A program made the position numbers and the translations under genes. DNA of 19,222 nucleotides, taken from NCBI GenBank assembly GCA_035765755.1, contig DASTWW010000169.1, positions 1 to 19,222 on the forward strand. Reading direction: 5' to 3'. This stretch comes from DASSKA01 sp035765755 (lineage in GTDB: Bacteria > Actinomycetota > Actinomycetes > Propionibacteriales > Nocardioidaceae). The notes below the pieces were generated by a model. That model was not told the origin of the DNA, ran no database searches, and saw nothing but the letters and a program-made list of their open reading frames with translations. Shown here in pieces: positions 6,872 to 13,852 of this stretch (position 1 is the first letter of the stretch; each line of letters starts with the position of its first letter).

Positions 6872-8896
6872 GTCCAAGGAGTGCGCACGCCGGATCTGCT
6901 CGACGATACCGGCGATGATCTCGGTCAGTCCGAAGTCCTTCGGCGTGAACACCTCGGCGACGCCCATCTCCCGCAGCCGGGCCGCGTCGCCGGCGGGGAT
7001 GATGCCGCCGACCACCACCGGCACGTCGCCGGCCCCCTGCGAGCGCAGACCGTCGAGCACGGCCGGCACCAGCTCCATGTGCGAGCCGGACAGGATCGAC
7101 AGTCCCACGCAATGCACGTCCTCGGCCACCGCCGCGGCCACGATCTGCTCCGGGGTGAGCCGGATCCCCTGGTAGACCACCTCGAAGCCGGCGTCCCGGG
7201 CGCGCACCGCGATCTGCTCCGCGCCGTTGGAGTGCCCGTCCAGCCCGGGCTTGCCGACCAGCAGCCGCAGCCGGCCGCCGACCTGCTCCCCGGTGTTGCG
7301 CACCAGCTCGCGCAGCCGGGTCAGCTCGCTGCCGGCCGGAGCCGCACCCTCCGAACCGGAGACCCCGGTCGGGGCGCGGAACTCCCCGAACACCTCGCGC
7401 AGCGCACCGGCCCACTCCCCCGTCGTGACGCCGGCCCGCGCCGCCGCCAGGGTGGCCTCCATCAGGTTCGCGCCGGACTTCGCGTCCTCGACCAGCCGGG
7501 CCAGCGCGTCGGCGACCCCGACCGGGTCACGCTGTTCGCGCCAGGTCCGCACGCTCTCCACCGCCGCCCGCTCGGCCTCGGGGTCGGCCGCCTGGATGGC
7601 GGCCTCGAGGTCCGCCGTGAGTGGGGACGGCTCGGTGGTCTCGAAACAGTTCACCCCGACGACCGTGTCCTCGCCGGACTCGATGCGCGCCCGGCGCGCG
7701 GCGTGCGACGCGACCAGCTGCTGCTTCATGTAGCCGGACTCCACGGCGGCCACCGCGCCGCCCATCGCCAGCACCCGGTCCATCTCCTCGCGGGCGCCGG
7801 CGACGAGCTCGTCGACCTTGGCCTGGATCACGGGGGATCCGTCGAGGATGTCGTCGTACTCCAGCAGGTCGGACTCGAACGCCAGCACCTGCTGCAGGCG
7901 CAGCGACCACTGCTGGTCCCACGGTCGCGGCAGGCCGAGTGCCTCGTTCCAGGCGGGCAGCTGTACGGCGCGGGCGCGCGCGCTCTTGGACAGCGTGACA
8001 CCGAGCATCTCGAGAACGATGCGCTGCACGTTGTTCTCCGGCTGCGCCTCGGTCAGCCCGAGCGAGTTCACCTGCACGCCGTACCTGAACCGCCGGTGCT
8101 TCTCGTCCTGCACGCCGTACCGGTCCCTGGTGAGCTCGTCCCACAGCCGCACGAACGCCCGCATCTTGCAGGTCTCTTCGATGAACCGGACGCCGGCGTT
8201 GACGAAGAACGACATCCTGCCGACCACCTTGCCGAAGTCCTCCGCCGCCACCTGGCCGGAGTCGCGGACGGTGTCCAGCACGGCAATCGCGGTGCACATC
8301 GCGAAGGCGAGCTCCTGCACCGGCGTCGCGCCGGCCTCCTGCAGGTGGTAGCTGCAGATGTTGATCGGGTTCCACTTCGGGATGTGGTTGACGGTGTAGG
8401 CGATCAGGTCGCTGGTCAGCCTCAGCGAGTGCTCCGGCGGGAACACGTGGGTGCCGCGGGAGAGGTACTCCTTGATGATGTCGTTCTGGGTGGTGCCGGC
8501 CAGCAGCCCGTGCACCTCCTCGAGGTCGGCGCCGTCGCCCGCCTGCTCCTCGGCCACCACCTGGTACAGCGCGAGCAGCCACATCGCGGTGGCGTTGATG
8601 GTCATCGAGGTGTTCATCTGCGCCAGCGGGATGTCCTCGAACAGCGCGCGCATCTCGCCGAGGTGCGAGACGGGTACGCCGACCTTGCCGACCTCGCCGC
8701 GGGCGAGAGGGTGGTCGGGGTCGTAGCCGGTCTGGGTGGGCAGGTCGAAGGCGACCGACAGCCCGGTCTGGCCCTTGGCGAGGTTGCGGCGGTAGAGCGC
8801 GTTGGACTCGCGGGCGGAACTGTGTCCGGCGTAGGTGCGCATCACCCAGGGCCGGTCCTTGGGATGGGCCGTGGCGCCGGCATCCTCGTGCGTCAT
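6869..8896 (-). CDS. meaA: MeaA-type adenosylcobalamin-dependent mutase (ethylmalonyl-CoA mutase)
   Basis: It interconverts (2R)-ethylmalonyl-CoA and methylsuccinyl-CoA, a step of the ethylmalonyl-CoA pathway for C2/acetate assimilation. The protein has 675 residues in one chain. The N-terminal TIM-barrel domain carries TYAGHSSARESN (21-32), and H184 in SYHLQEAGA matches the active-site His of methylmalonyl-CoA mutase. The C-terminal B12 domain (about 540-675) has DGHSNG (553-558, base-off cobalt-ligating H555), GLSILSGSH (598-606) and VVGGIIP (628-634). TYAGHS rather than the TYAGFS of methylmalonyl-CoA mutase favours the MeaA/Ecm class. ATG 8896 matches the short N-terminus known for MeaA. 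Crotonyl-CoA carboxylase/reductase, its usual partner, is not in the window, but a B12 adenosyltransferase gene is nearby. Confidence 0.9.
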   Translation of the reverse strand: MTHEDAGATAHPKDRPWVMRTYAGHSSARESNALYRRNLAKGQTGLSVAFDLPTQTGYDPDHPLARGEVGKVGVPVSHLGEMRALFEDIPLAQMNTSMTINATAMWLLALYQVVAEEQAGDGADLEEVHGLLAGTTQNDIIKEYLSRGTHVFPPEHSLRLTSDLIAYTVNHIPKWNPINICSYHLQEAGATPVQELAFAMCTAIAVLDTVRDSGQVAAEDFGKVVGRMSFFVNAGVRFIEETCKMRAFVRLWDELTRDRYGVQDEKHRRFRYGVQVNSLGLTEAQPENNVQRIVLEMLGVTLSKSARARAVQLPAWNEALGLPRPWDQQWSLRLQQVLAFESDLLEYDDILDGSPVIQAKVDELVAGAREEMDRVLAMGGAVAAVESGYMKQQLVASHAARRARIESGEDTVVGVNCFETTEPSPLTADLEAAIQAADPEAERAAVESVRTWREQRDPVGVADALARLVEDAKSGANLMEATLAAARAGVTTGEWAGALREVFGEFRAPTGVSGSEGAAPAGSELTRLRELVRNTGEQVGGRLRLLVGKPGLDGHSNGAEQIAVRARDAGFEVVYQGIRLTPEQIVAAAVAEDVHCVGLSILSGSHMELVPAVLDGLRSQGAGDVPVVVGGIIPAGDAARLREMGVAEVFTPKDFGLTEIIAGIVEQIRRAHSLD

Positions 8897-8904
8897 ACCT
8901 ACTG

Positions 8905-8934
8905 ACAGTACGGCGGACGGGGCCGTCCGGTCAT
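8905..8934 (-). promoter_or_regulatory. Candidate meaA promoter with a palindrome in its spacer
   Basis: On the minus strand, ATGACC (8929-8934, -35-like) and TACTGT (8905-8910, -10-like) are 18 bases apart, with the meaA ATG eight bases beyond. The spacer is filled by the perfect inverted repeat CGGACGG-GG-CCGTCCG (8914-8929), a plausible repressor operator. The hairpin could instead be a weak terminator for the STAS gene, but no T-run follows it. Confidence 0.4.
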
Positions 8935-8992
8935 CGGGATGTGAACTGCACCACGTGCGGAACAGGTCACAGCCTGCACGCTGCCGGGCTGG

Positions 8993-9307
8993 TCAGGCGG
9001 AGATCGGGCGCGGCTCCCGCTCGACCTGGACCAGGCGCCGCATCCTGGTGAACAGGATGACCCGGCGCAAGGCCGGGCTGCAGCCGCGCAGCACCAGCTG
9101 ACGGCCGTCACGCTCCATCACCATGGTGGCGGCGGCGAGCAGCTTGAGTGCGGTGGCGTCGACCGACTCCACCTGGGAGAGGTCGACGACGACGTCGCCG
9201 GTGCAGGAGCCGATGCGGTCGTAGAGCGCGGCGCGTACCTCTGCCGACGAACGCCCGTCGAAGCGTCCGTCGAGGACCAGCGTGGCGCCGTCGGCGAAGA
9301 GTTCCAT
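8993..9307 (-). CDS. STAS-domain protein, anti-sigma-factor antagonist-like
   Basis: This is a single STAS domain of 104 residues, the fold of SpoIIAA/RsbV-type proteins that bind anti-sigma kinases and free SigB/SigF-like factors. The core motif is VESVDATALKLLAAA (46-60). The serine that is phosphorylated in SpoIIAA is replaced by A51, leaving T52 as the only nearby hydroxyl residue, a pattern I recall from other actinobacterial STAS proteins. It may therefore be regulated differently or not by phosphorylation. ATG 9307 has GGGAG upstream. No kinase or sigma gene is adjacent. A SigB/SigF-type promoter motif precedes it. Confidence 0.8.
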   Translation of the reverse strand: MELFADGATLVLDGRFDGRSSAEVRAALYDRIGSCTGDVVVDLSQVESVDATALKLLAAATMVMERDGRQLVLRGCSPALRRVILFTRMRRLVQVEREPRPISA

Positions 9308-9324
9308 GCCACTCCCAGGTGTAC

Positions 9325-9343
9325 GACGGGGGCGACCCCCGTC
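9325..9343 (-). promoter_or_regulatory. Stem-loop in the STAS gene leader
   Basis: GACGGGGG-CGA-CCCCCGTC is a perfect 8-bp stem with a three-base loop, ending 18 bases upstream of the STAS start and just downstream of its putative promoter. It could modulate translation or stability, serve as an operator, or terminate the upstream kinase transcript. Confidence 0.45.
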
Positions 9344-9352
9344 CGCCGTCCT

Positions 9353-9376
9353 TTACCCACTATGACGTAGGGGAAC
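9353..9376 (-). promoter_or_regulatory. SigB/SigF-like promoter motif upstream of the STAS gene
   Basis: On the minus strand GTTC (9373-9376), 14 bases, then GGGTAA (9353-9358) closely match the GTTT-N14-17-GGGTAA/T consensus of actinobacterial stress sigma factors. A STAS regulator driven by such a promoter would form a feedback loop. This is inferred from the motif only. Confidence 0.45.
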
Positions 9377-9394
9377 CCCTTCACGGTTGTCCGC

Positions 9395-9979
9395 TCAGGT
9401 AACGGGATGGTCTCGATCTGCCAGTCCGAGCGAGTCGATCCAGGCGTCGAGCTCGCGTGCCTTGGTGAAACGGAGCACTCGTGGCGCGTCCGCGTCGATC
9501 ATCCAGGACCGCAGCCGTTCACGCTTGCGGCGGAAGCTCTTGAAGTGCCAGACGATGATCGCGTCCGGACCGAACAGTCCGCGCCACGTCTCGACGTTGC
9601 CGTTGCAGGTCGTTTGCTTGTCGAGCATCCGGCGCACCGTCCGTCGAACGAGCCTCTGCAGGGAGAACCAGCGCGGGTAGTCAAGAGCCACCACCAGCTC
9701 CACCCGCTGCAGCGGAACGTCCAGCCACGCGCCGTACGCCGTGTCCAGCAGCCAGCTCTCGGCGCTGCAGATCGCCTGGACGCGGCGTCGTTGCTCCTCC
9801 TCGGGCACCGCCTTCCAGCCCGGCTCCCAGGTCAGGTCGTCCACCGAGGTCCACGGGATCCCGGTCACCGCCGACAGCCGGGCCGCGGCCGTGGTCTTGC
9901 CGGAACCCGTGACGCCGTACAGCATGATTCGCCGCACCCCGTCGAGCGCGGCGGACGACGGCGGTCCGGCATCGTGCAC
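9395..9979 (-). CDS. P-loop nucleoside/adenylate-kinase-like protein (topology-modulation/FlaR type)
   Basis: This 194-residue protein resembles small P-loop kinases annotated 'adenylate kinase' or 'DNA topology modulation protein'; its true substrate is unknown. The Walker A motif GVTGSGKTT spans 22-30 (K28). Other conserved-looking blocks are DDLTWEPGW (47-55), LDTAYGAW (78-85), DYPRW (100-104) and an Arg-rich segment with CNGN (115-134), followed by IIVWHFKSFRRKRER, the likely lid. Start choice: GTG 9979 lies six bases after TATCGT. An earlier GTG at 9997 adds codons with AT-rich third positions, and GTG 9937, close to the P-loop, is also possible. It is divergent from the adenosyltransferase gene with back-to-back -10 elements. 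Confidence 0.82.
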   Translation of the reverse strand: MHDAGPPSSAALDGVRRIMLYGVTGSGKTTAAARLSAVTGIPWTSVDDLTWEPGWKAVPEEEQRRRVQAICSAESWLLDTAYGAWLDVPLQRVELVVALDYPRWFSLQRLVRRTVRRMLDKQTTCNGNVETWRGLFGPDAIIVWHFKSFRRKRERLRSWMIDADAPRVLRFTKARELDAWIDSLGLADRDHPVT

Positions 9980-9985
9980 CCGAGA

Positions 9986-10004
9986 ACGATAGAGCACCTA
10001 GGCT
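9986..10004. promoter_or_regulatory. Back-to-back -10 elements for the kinase (-) and adenosyltransferase (+) genes
   Basis: TATCGT on the minus strand (9986-9991) is six bases before GTG 9979. TAGGCT on the plus strand (9999-10004) is six bases before ATG 10011. Neither gene has a ribosome binding site, so both transcripts are probably leaderless and their promoters overlap. TTGACC on the minus strand (10013-10018) is 21 bases from TATCGT, too far for a standard -35. Confidence 0.5.
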
Positions 10005-10010
10005 GGCCCC

Positions 10011-10583
10011 ATGGTCAACCTCACCCGCATCTACACGCGCACCGGCGACGCAGGCCGGACCCGCCTCGGCGACAACAGCGTCGCGTCGAAGAACGACCTG
10101 CGGCTGCACGCGTACGCCGACGTGGACGAGGCCAACGCGCACATCGGCGTGGCCATCGCCCAAGGCGACCTCGACGAGGACGTCGTGCGGGTGCTCACGA
10201 CCGTGCAGAACGACCTGTTCGACGTCGGCGCGGACTTCTGCACGCCGGTGGTGGAGAACCCCGAGTTCCCGCCGCTGCGCATCGAGCCGGAGTACGTCGA
10301 CCGGCTCGAGGGCTGGTGCGACCACTACAACGAGGAGCTGACCAACCTGCGCTCGTTCATCCTCAGCGGAGGTACGACGGGGGCGGCGCTGCTGCACGTG
10401 GCCAGGACGGTGACCCGCCGTGCGGAGCGCTCGGCCTGGGCCGCCTTCGACGAGCACGGCGAGACGATGAACGTCGCGGCGATCAAGTACCTCAACCGAC
10501 TCTCGGACCTGCTGTTCATCCTGGCCCGCTACGCCAACCGGGAGCGCGGCGACGTGCTGTGGAAGCCCGGCGGGGAGCGCTAG
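10011..10583 (+). CDS. Cob(I)alamin adenosyltransferase, PduO type
   Basis: It transfers the adenosyl group of ATP to cob(I)alamin to make adenosylcobalamin, the cofactor of mutases such as MeaA. The 190-residue protein has the N-terminal ATP-binding motif TRTGDAGRTRLGD (9-21), the signature ILSGGTTGAALLHVARTVTRRAER (117-140, split here as ILSGGTTG and RTVTRRAER) and YLNRLSDLLFILARYAN (160-176), which together define the trimeric PduO family. The start is ATG six bases after TAGGCT with no ribosome binding site. No cobalamin riboswitch fits in the 31 bases separating it from the divergent kinase gene. Its TAG stop shares CTAG with the stop of the convergent DUF2550 gene. Confidence 0.95.
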   Translation: MVNLTRIYTRTGDAGRTRLGDNSVASKNDLRLHAYADVDEANAHIGVAIAQGDLDEDVVRVLTTVQNDLFDVGADFCTPVVENPEFPPLRIEPEYVDRLEGWCDHYNEELTNLRSFILSGGTTGAALLHVARTVTRRAERSAWAAFDEHGETMNVAAIKYLNRLSDLLFILARYANRERGDVLWKPGGER

Positions 10584-11023
10584 CGGCGACGGAGCCGCTG
10601 ACCCGGCGGCGCGGCCTCCAGCCAGGCGAGGAAGCCGGTCAGCGCCTCCGGGCTCATCGCCACCTCCAGCGTCCCGACCGGGGTCTTGCAGGTGACGATC
10701 ACGTGCCCGGCGTAGAGGGAGTACGCCTCTACTCCGGCCGGGTCCCGGCGTCCGACGTACTCCAGCTCCGAACGCTTGAACGTCAGCCGGGCCCGCGGCG
10801 CGAGGGAGAACACCCGGAACCACTCGAGAAGGCTGCCGGAGTAGCGGCCGACCCCGAGAACCCAGCCGCGCCCGGCCCTACCGGACCGGACGCGGACGCT
10901 GAACTCGAAGGTGCCGCCGTGACGGGAGATCCACCGGCGACGGACGACGAGGGCAAGGCCGTAGACCAGCACAAGAAGCAGCAACGAACCGGCGGAGTCC
11001 GCCAGCCACTCCCATACCGGCAT
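10580..11023 (-). CDS. DUF2550 family membrane protein
   Basis: This 147-residue protein has one N-terminal transmembrane helix (about 11-27), an Arg-rich turn (28-35) and a soluble domain with the conserved-looking segment VGRYSGSLLEWFRVFSLAPRARLTF (57-82 region) and a Trp-rich end. It matches what I know of DUF2550, which commonly sits right after atpC in actinomycetes; its function is unknown. ATG 11023 has GGGGAGGCGG upstream. It is separated from atpC by a strong hairpin, so it is transcribed either by read-through or from its own promoter. Confidence 0.85.
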   Translation of the reverse strand: MPVWEWLADSAGSLLLLVLVYGLALVVRRRWISRHGGTFEFSVRVRSGRAGRGWVLGVGRYSGSLLEWFRVFSLAPRARLTFKRSELEYVGRRDPAGVEAYSLYAGHVIVTCKTPVGTLEVAMSPEALTGFLAWLEAAPPGQRLRRR

Positions 11024-11064
11024 CTACCGCCTCCCCATGAGCACAGACCGAGCGACAGACCGAC

Positions 11065-11094
11065 GGACCGGCCGGACGTGAGTCCGGCCGGTCC
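11065..11094 (-). terminator. Strong stem-loop after atpC, likely terminator of the atp operon
   Basis: GGACCGGCCGGAC and GTCCGGCCGGTCC form a perfect 13-bp stem with a four-base loop, 24 bases after the atpC stop. There is no long T-run beyond it on the minus strand, only scattered Ts, so termination may be partial or use the GC-rich hairpin type common in actinomycetes. Confidence 0.7.
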
Positions 11095-11117
11095 AGCGAA
11101 AGGCCGAGCCACCGCCC

Positions 11118-11453
11118 TCAGGTCTGTTCGTGGGACTCCCGCTCCTTCGCGGCCTCGAGTCGGCTGCGCGCCTCCTCCAGGTCGCTCTCGTGGGAGATCT
11201 CCGCGCGCTCGCAGAGGATGCTCACCCGGTTGTTCGCCACCGAGATGAAGCCACCGTCGATGGCGGCCACCCAGTGACCCTCGTCGGCGGTCCGCACGTC
11301 GACCTTGCCGGGTGCGAGCACCGACAGCAGCGGCGTGTGGTGCGCCATGATGCCGATCTCGCCCGCCAGCGTGCGGGTGTTGACCACCGTCGCCTCGCCC
11401 GACCACAGCTTGCGGTCGGCGGAGACGAACTCTACGTGCATGTTCGCGGGCAT
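11118..11453 (-). CDS. atpC: ATP synthase F1 epsilon subunit
   Basis: Epsilon is part of the central rotor stalk and regulates ATP hydrolysis. The 111 residues form mainly the N-terminal beta-barrel domain (MHVEFVSADRKLWSGEA; GEIGIMAHHTPLLSVL, 31-46; DGGFISVANNRVSIL, 66-80), with only a short helical C-terminus (about 86-111). It is therefore shorter than the E. coli subunit, like other actinobacterial forms. Its ATG overlaps the atpD stop by one base (TGATG), implying translational coupling. It is the last gene of the operon before the terminator hairpin. Confidence 0.96.
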   Translation of the reverse strand: MPANMHVEFVSADRKLWSGEATVVNTRTLAGEIGIMAHHTPLLSVLAPGKVDVRTADEGHWVAAIDGGFISVANNRVSILCERAEISHESDLEEARSRLEAAKERESHEQT

Positions 11454-12910
11454 CAGAGGCTCTTCTGGATCTCAGCCCACTTGCGCTCGACGTCGTCGAG
11501 GCCACCGCACATGAAGAACGCCTGCTCGGCGACGTGGTCGTACTCGCCGTCGCAGATCTTGGTGAACGCCTCGACGGTGTCCTCCAGCGGAACGGTCGAG
11601 CCCTCCATGCCGGTGAACTGCTTGGCCACGTAGGTGTTCTGGGACAGGAACCGCTGGATGCGGCGGGCCCGGGACACCACGACCTTGTCCTCCTCCGACA
11701 GCTCGTCGACACCGAGGATCGCGATGATGTCCTGCAGCTCCTTGTTGCGCTGCAGGATCGACTTCACCCGGGTCGCGGTGTCGTAGTGGTCCCTGCCGAT
11801 GTAGCGCGGGTCCAGGATCCGCGACGTCGACGTCAGCGGGTCCACCGCCGGGTAGATGCCCAGCGAGGCGATCTCGCGGGACAGCTCGGTGGTGGCGTCC
11901 AGGTGCGCGAACGTGGTCGCCGGCGCCGGGTCGGTGTAGTCGTCGGCGGGCACGTAGATCGCCTGCATCGAGGTGATCGAGTGGCCCCGGGTCGAGGTGA
12001 TCCGCTCCTGCAGCGTGCCCATCTCGTCGGCCAGGTTCGGCTGGTAGCCCACCGCGGAGGGCATCCGACCCAGCAGCGTGGAGACCTCCGAGCCGGCCTG
12101 GGTGAACCGGAAGATGTTGTCGATGAACAGCAGCACGTCCTGGTTCTGGACGTCGCGGAAGTACTCCGCCATGGTCAGCGCGGACAGCGCCACCCGCAGC
12201 CGGGTGCCCGGCGGTTCGTCCATCTGGCCGAACACCAGCGCGGTCTGCCCGATGACGCCGGCCTCGGTCATCTCGGTGATCAGGTCGTTGCCCTCACGGG
12301 TGCGCTCGCCGACGCCGGCGAACACCGACACACCGCCGTGGTCCTTGGCGACCCGAGCGATCATCTCCTGGATCAGCACGGTCTTGCCGACACCGGCGCC
12401 GCCGAACAGGCCGATCTTGCCGCCCTGGACGTACGGCGTGAGCAGGTCGATGACCTTGATGCCGGTGTGGAACATCTCGGTCTTGGACTCGAGCTGGTCG
12501 AAGGCCGGTGCCTTGCGGTGGATCCCCCACCGCTCCTGGATCTCGAGCTTCTCACCCTCCTCGAGGTTGAGGCACTCGCCGATCGCGTTGAACACATGAC
12601 CCAGGGTCTCGTTGCCCACCGGGACGCTGATCGCCTCGCCGGTGTCGCGCGCCGCGGCGCCGCGGACCAGGCCGTCGGTGGACTGCATGGAGATGGCCCG
12701 GACCATGCCCTCGCCGATGTGCTGGTCCACCTCGAGGGTGAGGGTGCGCGTGGTGTCGCCGATCTCGACGTCGACCTTCAGCGCGTTGTACATCTCGGGG
12801 ATGCCGTCGGCGGCGAACTCGACATCCACGACGGGGCCGGTCACTCGGGCGACGCGTCCGACGGCGCCGCCGACCTGCTCCTGGGTGGTCTCGTCAATGG
12901 TGGCAGTCAT
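11453..12910 (-). CDS. atpD: ATP synthase F1 beta subunit
   Basis: This is the catalytic subunit of F1. From ATG 12910 it has 485 residues: an N-terminal barrel (about 15-90), the nucleotide-binding domain with Walker A GGAGVGKT (170-177, K176), GERTREGND with catalytic E202, Walker B LLFIDN (260-265), and a helical C-terminal domain. ATG 12910 (MTATIDETTQ) is preferred; GTG 12919 is possible but has GGAG only three bases before it. The gene follows atpG with a 30-base gap and overlaps atpC. Confidence 0.97.
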   Translation of the reverse strand: MTATIDETTQEQVGGAVGRVARVTGPVVDVEFAADGIPEMYNALKVDVEIGDTTRTLTLEVDQHIGEGMVRAISMQSTDGLVRGAAARDTGEAISVPVGNETLGHVFNAIGECLNLEEGEKLEIQERWGIHRKAPAFDQLESKTEMFHTGIKVIDLLTPYVQGGKIGLFGGAGVGKTVLIQEMIARVAKDHGGVSVFAGVGERTREGNDLITEMTEAGVIGQTALVFGQMDEPPGTRLRVALSALTMAEYFRDVQNQDVLLFIDNIFRFTQAGSEVSTLLGRMPSAVGYQPNLADEMGTLQERITSTRGHSITSMQAIYVPADDYTDPAPATTFAHLDATTELSREIASLGIYPAVDPLTSTSRILDPRYIGRDHYDTATRVKSILQRNKELQDIIAILGVDELSEEDKVVVSRARRIQRFLSQNTYVAKQFTGMEGSTVPLEDTVEAFTKICDGEYDHVAEQAFFMCGGLDDVERKWAEIQKSL

Positions 12911-12940
12911 GTCTCTCACTTACTCCGTAATCGAGCGGCG

Positions 12941-13849
12941 TTATCGACCGGCGTTCGCATCGGCCAGCGCGTTGACGCCACCGACGATCTCGCTGATTTC
13001 CTGGGTGATACCGGCCTGGCGGGCCTGGTTCGCGATCCTGGTGTAGTTCTGGATCAGGTCCTCGGCATTGTCCGTCGCGGACTTCATCGCCCGCTGCCGG
13101 GCGGCGAGCTCCGAGGCCGAAGCCTGGAGCATGCAGAAGAAGATCCGGCTCGCGACGTACTTCGGGAGCAGCGCGTCGAGCACCTCGGCGGCGCTCGGCT
13201 CGAACTCGTAGAGCGGCAGCACCTCCTCCGGCGGAGGCTTCTCCTCGCCCTCGACCACCTCGAGCGGCAGCAGCCGCATGTCGGTGGCCTCCTGGATGAG
13301 CATCGACCTGAACCGGGTGTAGACCACGTGTACCTCGTCGACCGCGCGTGGACCGTCCTCGGCGACGAACGCGCCGATGAGGCCCTCGCCGACCTCGCGG
13401 GCGTTGGCATAGCGCGGCGTCTCGGAGAACCCGGTCCAGCTGCCGGCGACCTCGCGGTTGCGGAAGGTGTAGTAGGTCAGCCCCTTGCGTCCGCAGACGT
13501 AGACGTCGATCTCCTTGCCCTCCGCGCGCAGCTTCTCCACCAGCCGCTCTGCCTGCTTGATCGCGCCGGAGGAGTAGGACCCGGCCAGCCCGCGGTCGCT
13601 GGTGATCACCAGCACCGCGGCCCGTCGGGACTCCGCCGGCTCGGTGGTCAGCGGGTGCTCGACGTTGGAGTACGTCGCGACCGCCGACACGGCGCGGGTC
13701 AGCTCGCGGGCGTAAGGTTCGGCGGCGTGCGCGCGCTGCTGGGCCTTGATGATGCGGGAGGCGGCGATCAGCTCCATGGCGCGCGTGATCTTCTTGATGG
13801 ACTGGACCGACCTGATCCGTCCGCGCATCTCACGCAGGGAGACAGCCAT
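12941..13849 (-). CDS. atpG: ATP synthase F1 gamma subunit
   Basis: Gamma is the rotating central shaft. The 302 residues begin with the conserved helix MAVSLREMRGRIRSVQSIKK leading into ITRAMELIA and end with the matching C-terminal helix (MKSATDNAEDLIQNYTR, IANQARQAGITQEISEIVGG). The middle holds the Rossmann-like domain (SDRGLAGSYSSGAIK) and an acidic/proline-rich loop (EGEEKPPPEE, about 195-205), as in other actinobacteria. GAGG lies seven bases before ATG 13849, and only three bases separate it from the atpA stop. Confidence 0.97.
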   Translation of the reverse strand: MAVSLREMRGRIRSVQSIKKITRAMELIAASRIIKAQQRAHAAEPYARELTRAVSAVATYSNVEHPLTTEPAESRRAAVLVITSDRGLAGSYSSGAIKQAERLVEKLRAEGKEIDVYVCGRKGLTYYTFRNREVAGSWTGFSETPRYANAREVGEGLIGAFVAEDGPRAVDEVHVVYTRFRSMLIQEATDMRLLPLEVVEGEEKPPPEEVLPLYEFEPSAAEVLDALLPKYVASRIFFCMLQASASELAARQRAMKSATDNAEDLIQNYTRIANQARQAGITQEISEIVGGVNALADANAGR

Positions 13850-13852
13850 ACG

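Noticed and set aside
6845..8905. Long plus-strand open frame of 686 codons
   Set aside because: It is antisense to meaA across its whole length, and its His/Gly/Leu/Arg-rich sequence is a mirror of meaA codon bias.
8897..10010. Cobalamin riboswitch before meaA or the adenosyltransferase
   Set aside because: The gaps are 96 and 31 bases, too short for the aptamer, and no B12-box-like sequence was seen.
11024..11040. Tiny upstream reading frame (MGRR) overlapping the DUF2550 ribosome binding site
   Set aside because: The ATG is part of the GGGGAGG ribosome binding region and has no binding site of its own; it is probably chance.
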